This document shows positions 59,625-64,000 of a stretch of 64,000 nt of DNA, in pieces. The notes under the pieces are model-generated. The model ran no database searches. It had not been told where the DNA came from and saw nothing but the letters and a program-made list of their open reading frames with translations. The stretch comes from Desarmillaria ectypa (Eukaryota; Basidiomycota; Agaricomycetes; Agaricales; Physalacriaceae). A program made the translations under genes and the position numbers. The DNA is taken from the NCBI GenBank assembly GCA_030407005.1, contig JAUDYN010000002.1:3906001-3970000 (forward strand), in the 5' to 3' direction. The stretch's first letter is position 1. Each line of letters starts with the position of its first letter.

Positions 59625-60631
59625 TTCAATTTCTGCTATCTCGACGGCCTTTGGATATACCATCTGCATCTGTATTTGTACAGGAATTCATTTGCCTTTT
59701 CACTCCAAGTGCGAAACAAACCACTGCTCCTGGATGCAAAGGCTACCTGAGTCTTGTCTGGTATCATATTCAACGTTCAAGACGAAATGATGCACCTCGG
59801 GTGTTCTAGTCTGCCCAACTATCATTCTTTTTCACTGGCAGTTCTGCAGCGACAACCTGAAATTGCGCAATCATCCTCGACGGCTTGCATAACCAGGATG
59901 ATCCTACAAAGGCGCCCTCTTCTCATCACAAGTCTTCCAATGAGTGGATTGTGTAGCGAGCGTTCTTTCTTCTCTAAAGAATGGTACAGCTGTTCGTCAA
60001 TAGCTTGCGGCCGCCCGCCTCTTGCCTTTGAGGATGTCTGTCGACTGAACTTATACATTTCTCGTTTGTCTGTCCTTTGTACTCGAGAGCGCAAGATACT
60101 GGCGAGGTCATTGTCTCAGGCAGATCGTATGCTACATGTTTCGCTTATCAGGCTATGCCATGAGCGAGGTACTGGAAAACTGGAAAACTGGCAAAGAAAA
60201 CCCGGGTCGGTTATGTCGCCGCTTATGTGTAGGGGCTACAGGGCCAGCCGGGCCTTGTGATCACAGAAAGCCAGACAGGCGTCTCAGTCCCCGAAGCTAT
60301 AACCCTAAGTAATGAGAGTGCGCCGAACATCGATGATTGCAGTTACTTTACTTTGAATTTACTTTGCATCAAGCTATAGAATGACATTTGGGAGTATAAG
60401 TTGATTTGAAAAAGTTGAAAAACCATCTCGATGCAAAACGGCCACAAGCTGACCGTCATGCATCATTGCATTATGGATTCTGAATCCAGCCCAGCATGTA
60501 TTTTACATGGCGGGAAATGATACAAAACCTTATGTTGAACTTCTTTTCCTCCCCCAAACCCTTGCTGCTGGCTTGCACGACCGTCTTATGCTGTGGGGAT
60601 TCTTTGGAATTTATTACAATGGTGACGCCCT
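59625..60631. other. Interval between COX16 and the F-box pseudogene
   Basis: A 168-codon plus-strand frame (59754-60260) and a 90-codon minus-strand frame overlap each other and have no recognisable motifs or splice partners. I regard both as chance frames. Confidence 0.45.
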
Positions 60632-61690
60632 TCACCGTTTCCGACAGAGACAGCACACGGTCAAAGTTTGCGAAAGCCTCTTCGTCCTCTGGCGAGAACG
60701 GAGATGCATGTCAGGTTCGACGATAACGTTGACATGACTCGGATGCGTGAGGCAGGAGGTGAAGCAGTCTGTCCAGTACTTCAGCAATATAGGGAGGCAT
60801 TGCGGATACGTCCGGAATTTCTGGATCGAGAATTCGAGAAAGGCGAGCTTAGATATATCAATCGTGGGGACCAAGGGAGGGTTGTGGGTTGTAAGCATGT
60901 ACAATTCGTACGAAAAAATAACCAGACGTACAATGGTGACGATGAAACACAGATAACCGCCGCAAAGAAGGAGAACCCGCTATAATTTTGAAGTGTTCCG
61001 CCTCCATTGCTCCTAGGCAGACTAGAGACCGGATATGATCCCGGCTGCTGGCGTAGACAAAGTTGGTGATAGTGGGAGAATGGTGCCAGTGAGTAGTGTT
61101 GTTGATGGTGATGGATTGAATTGACCTTGCTCGTGGGGTTACGGCGAGGAGATCCGGATTTTTTTCCAAGTAACTTAAGGTCCACATTTATATGCTCTGC
61201 ATAGCAGGGAAGCTGTCCATGAAGGATGAGAACTGAGAGATATCATTGAACGCGATTTCATCGAGAACGACAGACCGGATGGGTAGAGAGACAAGGAGGG
61301 GGCCAAGACTGTACGGCCGTGAGATGTACGCGGCCGACTGTGATACGAAGTCATTGAGTTGAGTGAGTGTAGGGATGATGCGCGCGAGGGGAGGTTCATT
61401 GGTATACTGTTTGCTGATTGTCAGTTTCCTAACACAACTAGAGAGGTGCGGAGATGGTTCAAGGAGTTCGCAGAAGGTTGTACGACGCTTAGTGTCTCCG
61501 AGGAAGACATATCGGAAAACATGCGTCCGGGTTCGGGGGTAAAAGGCACGACAGACGGTGGAAGATGGAAAGAAATCCTTCCGTGGACATGGTCCCAGTT
61601 CGTCTGTCGATGAGTTCCTGGGGAAGATTCTTTGATCCAATACGTGCCATTTGAAGGAGAATGCTAAGCAAATGCTTATGAGCAAGAGTG
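60632..61690 (-). pseudogene. Degraded F-box/LRR-type gene
   Basis: Fragments of an agaricomycete F-box protein lie in order on the minus strand but in changing frames. The F-box start LPQELID (about 61620) is in one frame. The rest of the F-box and following region (TVCRAFYPRTRTHVFRYVFLGD, then SSCVRKLTISKQYT and PIRSVVLDEIAFNDISQF) is in another. A TAA at 61188-61190 stops that frame right after FPAMQSI. Repeat-like sequence resumes at once (PRARSIQSITI; MEAEHFKIIAGSPSLRRLSVF), and the C-terminal part (LAFLEFSIQKFRTYPQCLP; PSHVNVIVEPDMHL) is in a third frame at about 60700-60870. Some breaks could be introns, but the internal TAA and the early frame change within the F-box have no convincing splice solution. 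Ordered homology with disruptions indicates a pseudogene. Confidence 0.62.
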
Positions 61691-63634
61691 AGCAATAAAA
61701 ACACATGCACAGTATTCGGACAACCCAGTGCAGGGATGCCGATCCAAAAATCGCACCGTGGGGGGGAGACAAGTAACCGATAGACATCCGTAGCTTTCCA
61801 TATTTTAATGATTCCCCGAACGAGGCAAGCCTTTTTGGGAACAGCTGGCGGTGAACAAGGTTCCAACACAAAATCGGAAAGCCAAACGTAGTACCTCCAT
61901 GCCACTTGAATAAGGGATGCCGAATACGAGATAACCTAAAGACCACCTCCGGAAATAGCTCTGTGAGTCCAGTGAAGATCTTTCTGGGTCCTTGTACTCA
62001 TCGCAGAGGACCTGCCAAGACTTTGGTTTACCCTGGTAGAGTTGACCCTGCGACGACGGCCGCCTTAGTTCGCTTGACGCGAAGAACCATGGGTTGATCT
62101 TCTCAACTGGTTGCAGATAACGCCATCAGGAGTCTTCCGCTGATACATTTACCCAAAGCTCTGTCGGTGCATGTGTTAGCTTTAAAAAAAATCTGCGTTT
62201 GCGCACTTGTTCAGTAACATCAATACATACGGGTTTGACTTCTCAGAGCACACAGAACGCTCGAAATTTCCTTGGTCGATGTCTGAAAGTAGAATACGCA
62301 TCCTGCTGATTCCTTCCCCCTCACGAGTAATGGCAGAGAATAAAGGGACAGCTGGTTCGCGTATAGTTCAACGACTTGATGAGCTGGTATTTTTGGCAGG
62401 TGCCATGGGCGACCCGTCTGTAAGCACGGGCTATCAAAAATGGAGAATACAAGCGGAAGTAAGGTCCAGCAATTGGTGCTACCTTGCCACTGCACTGAGT
62501 GGTGTTGGTACCGGCACAAGGTCCGAAACAGTGGAGCGCGTGAGAACCTTCGGCCCGGCCCAACCGGCCCAAGCCAACTTGTGTTCGCAACATGCAGTCA
62601 TGTTCGTTTTCACTCTTTGTCGGTAACCATATGTATGGCCTTGCACATTTCTCAGCTGGATATATAGTGGCATGCACTCAATTGACCCATCAATTGCCTG
62701 GACGTTAATCAAGGTCCTCTCAGATTCCAGTTGGGCTACAACTAGGTGCGTCTTTGACTTATTGTAGAATTGTATATTTACTGACGTTCAGGGTCTGGCA
62801 GATTCGACTGCTTCTCTAAAGCCAAAGTCGTATTACTCGGTACTATCAGAAATGGTTCTATGATAAAAGAAAGCATTCCAAGATGCATCTGCAGTGTGCA
62901 CGGTCGTAGGTCTCTTTGCTTGAAGAGTGCAGGTAGATACATGTCACGGGCCACCCTAGGTCATTGCGTATTACGGGCCTCGAGTGAATCGACATCCACG
63001 GGCGGCTGCTTACATTCTACCGTATTACTACGCAGTACCAACCAGGACGAGGAGCGTGCAAGGTTACTCTGGCTCTTATCATCGTCTTGTCACACGAATT
63101 CAGCGTACCCGGACTGCTGGAATACTATTTAGATGCCTCTTTTTGTCGCCTGACTGTCTCACACCTTGTATATGTCATTTTCTGGCCAGGCCCATTGAAT
63201 GATTGCTGACTTTCTGCTTCCCAAGGAAAGATACCTTGCGTAGTGCACCGTCAGAAAACCCAAAAAACCGCCCCTGAAGTCTCACTTCCGCTTAAGGCTG
63301 CTGGAACCGAAGGCAGAGTCGCTGCTCCGGTTCCCCCACCTTGTTACCACCATAACGAAACGCGAACCCAGGTGCATCGTCCCTACTATGCGTCACGGTA
63401 CCACCATTCCTGGCCGCCTTCGCTGCTCAAATATCCAACGGTCAACAGGACTTTCTTCTTTCTTCTTTCTTCTTTCACCCCCCAAATCCAAGGCGGATAA
63501 TGAAGTTTCGCGACGTTCGGTATGTGGTCTACGACGTTCCTCTCTGTCCGGCACGCAATCAATGCTATTTTCATACAATCAGCGATATTCTCCGGCACAA
63601 GCATGTTTCCTCGCGCAGTCCCTGCGTCGTTGTC
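61691..63634. other. 1.9-kb interval before the terminal F-box gene
   Basis: No gene supported. Minus-strand frames at 61691-61946 may be decayed upstream sequence of the F-box pseudogene. A TTCTTTC tandem array lies at 63452-63476, about 160 bp before the F-box start codon and probably part of its promoter. Confidence 0.45.
63452..63476. repeat. TTCTTTC tandem repeat in promoter position
   Basis: Three to four 7-nt units forming a pure pyrimidine tract upstream of the F-box gene; such tracts are common near fungal transcription starts. Confidence 0.75.
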
Positions 63635-64000
63635 ATGGAACCACCCATATTCCCAATCGAGATCTTCGAACTAATTATCGACAACATCGTCGGAGTCGAG
63701 GTGCTCCGCTCGTGTGCGCTCGTTTGCAGGGCATGGTGCCTTCACGCTCGTCGGAACATTTTCCGTGTCGTCTCGTTGCACGAGAACAAATACAAGGGCA
63801 CTTTCAAAGATTCAGAGGGCGCTACGCGTTTACACCTGCAATGGAGACAGGTGCGAGTCGCGTGCCTGCCTTCTTTCATCCAAGATGTTTCTATTGCATG
63901 GGAGTATGCTGGTACACTCGTGCCGTGTGCGTCCTCATTCACCCGGCTGAGAAAGTTCAAGCTGTATTCCTCGGACGTAAGATACCGCTACCCAGGTGCA
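63635..64000 (+). CDS. F-box domain protein, N-terminal part (runs off window)
   Basis: Likely substrate-recognition subunit of an SCF ubiquitin ligase. The open frame of 122 codons begins at ATG 63635 and continues past the right edge without an intron so far. Residues about 4-45 form an F-box: PIFPIEIFELIIDNI, then LRSCALVCRAWCLHARRNIFR. The following sequence (RLRKFKLYSS) is the usual start of the agaricomycete LRR-like region. It is not a close copy of the pseudogene at 60632-61690. Full domain content and substrate are unknown because the gene is cut. Confidence 0.85.
   Translation, partial: MEPPIFPIEIFELIIDNIVGVEVLRSCALVCRAWCLHARRNIFRVVSLHENKYKGTFKDSEGATRLHLQWRQVRVACLPSFIQDVSIAWEYAGTLVPCASSFTRLRKFKLYSSDVRYRYPGA

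Noticed and set aside
59754..60260. 168-codon plus-strand frame after COX16
   Set aside because: No motif, no homologue recognised, unusual composition and an antisense frame of similar quality; treated as chance.
1..64000. CRISPR array, prophage, biosynthetic cluster or complete transposon
   Set aside because: No regularly spaced direct repeats, no phage genes, no polyketide, peptide or terpene synthase, and no transposase or reverse transcriptase motifs were seen; the window is eukaryotic and housekeeping-rich.

Overview
The window is nuclear DNA of a filamentous basidiomycete, most likely an Agaricomycete. The signs are dense short GT-AG introns (mostly 45-70 nt), very small internal and terminal exons, orthologues whose layout is typical of mushroom-forming fungi (arrestin-like protein with a long disordered tail, F-box/LRR proteins, a DUF6699-like orphan), and base composition near 50% GC. 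No rRNA, tRNA, CRISPR array, integrase or complete transposon could be recognised. I rebuilt 20 gene models and one F-box pseudogene exon by exon from the raw sequence. Models rest on splice-site reading, frame continuity and remembered family motifs; no alignment was run.

Layout. 1-1229 (-): mitochondrial carrier, cut by the left edge. 2751-4858 (+): splicing factor SF3B2/Cus1. 5632-7064 (+): DUF6699-like orphan. 8821-12018 (+): arrestin-fold protein. 12310-14260 (-): Hsf1-like heat-shock factor, tail to tail with the arrestin gene. 14261-15999: small broken ORFs and one copy of a 76-nt dispersed repeat. 16000-18816 (-): Pmt2-type protein O-mannosyltransferase, head to head with 19429-23071 (+) vps11. 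A tight tandem run follows: 23196-25072 (+) AP-2 mu and 25293-28789 (+) a SAPS-domain PP2A/PP6 phosphatase regulator. 29770-30782 (-): FAHD1-like acylpyruvase, divergent from 32030-33618 (+) ornithine decarboxylase. 34961-35480 (+): small single-pass membrane protein. 36929-39205 (+): acetolactate synthase ilv2. 39554-41048 (-): secreted EEP phosphodiesterase with a jacalin-like tail. 41535-44128 (-): multipass RING E3 of Asi1/Asi3 type. 46309-51291 (-): P4-ATPase flippase of Dnf1/2 type, 17 exons. 52645-56004 (-): FAN1 nuclease, divergent over 240 bp from 56244-58691 (+) a NEDD1-like WD40/coiled-coil protein. 59162-59624 (+): COX16. About 60632-61690 (-): F-box pseudogene. 63635-64000 (+): start of an F-box gene, cut by the right edge.

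Functionally this is a housekeeping-rich euchromatic segment. Secretory and endosomal biology is prominent (Pmt2, Vps11, AP-2 mu, P4-ATPase flippase, arrestin), with mitochondrial functions (carrier, ilv2, FAHD1, COX16), nuclear functions (SF3B2, Hsf1, FAN1, NEDD1-like) and polyamine synthesis (ODC). The genes are not a biosynthetic cluster; neighbours share promoters or terminators rather than a pathway.

I did not find a convincing new multigene system. The observations most worth a second look are the secreted EEP-jacalin fusion, an unassigned membrane protein that ORF callers would miss, a natural Ala at the classic sulfonylurea-resistance position of acetolactate synthase, a GC-AG intron inside a splicing-factor gene, and the 76-nt dispersed coding-like repeat.
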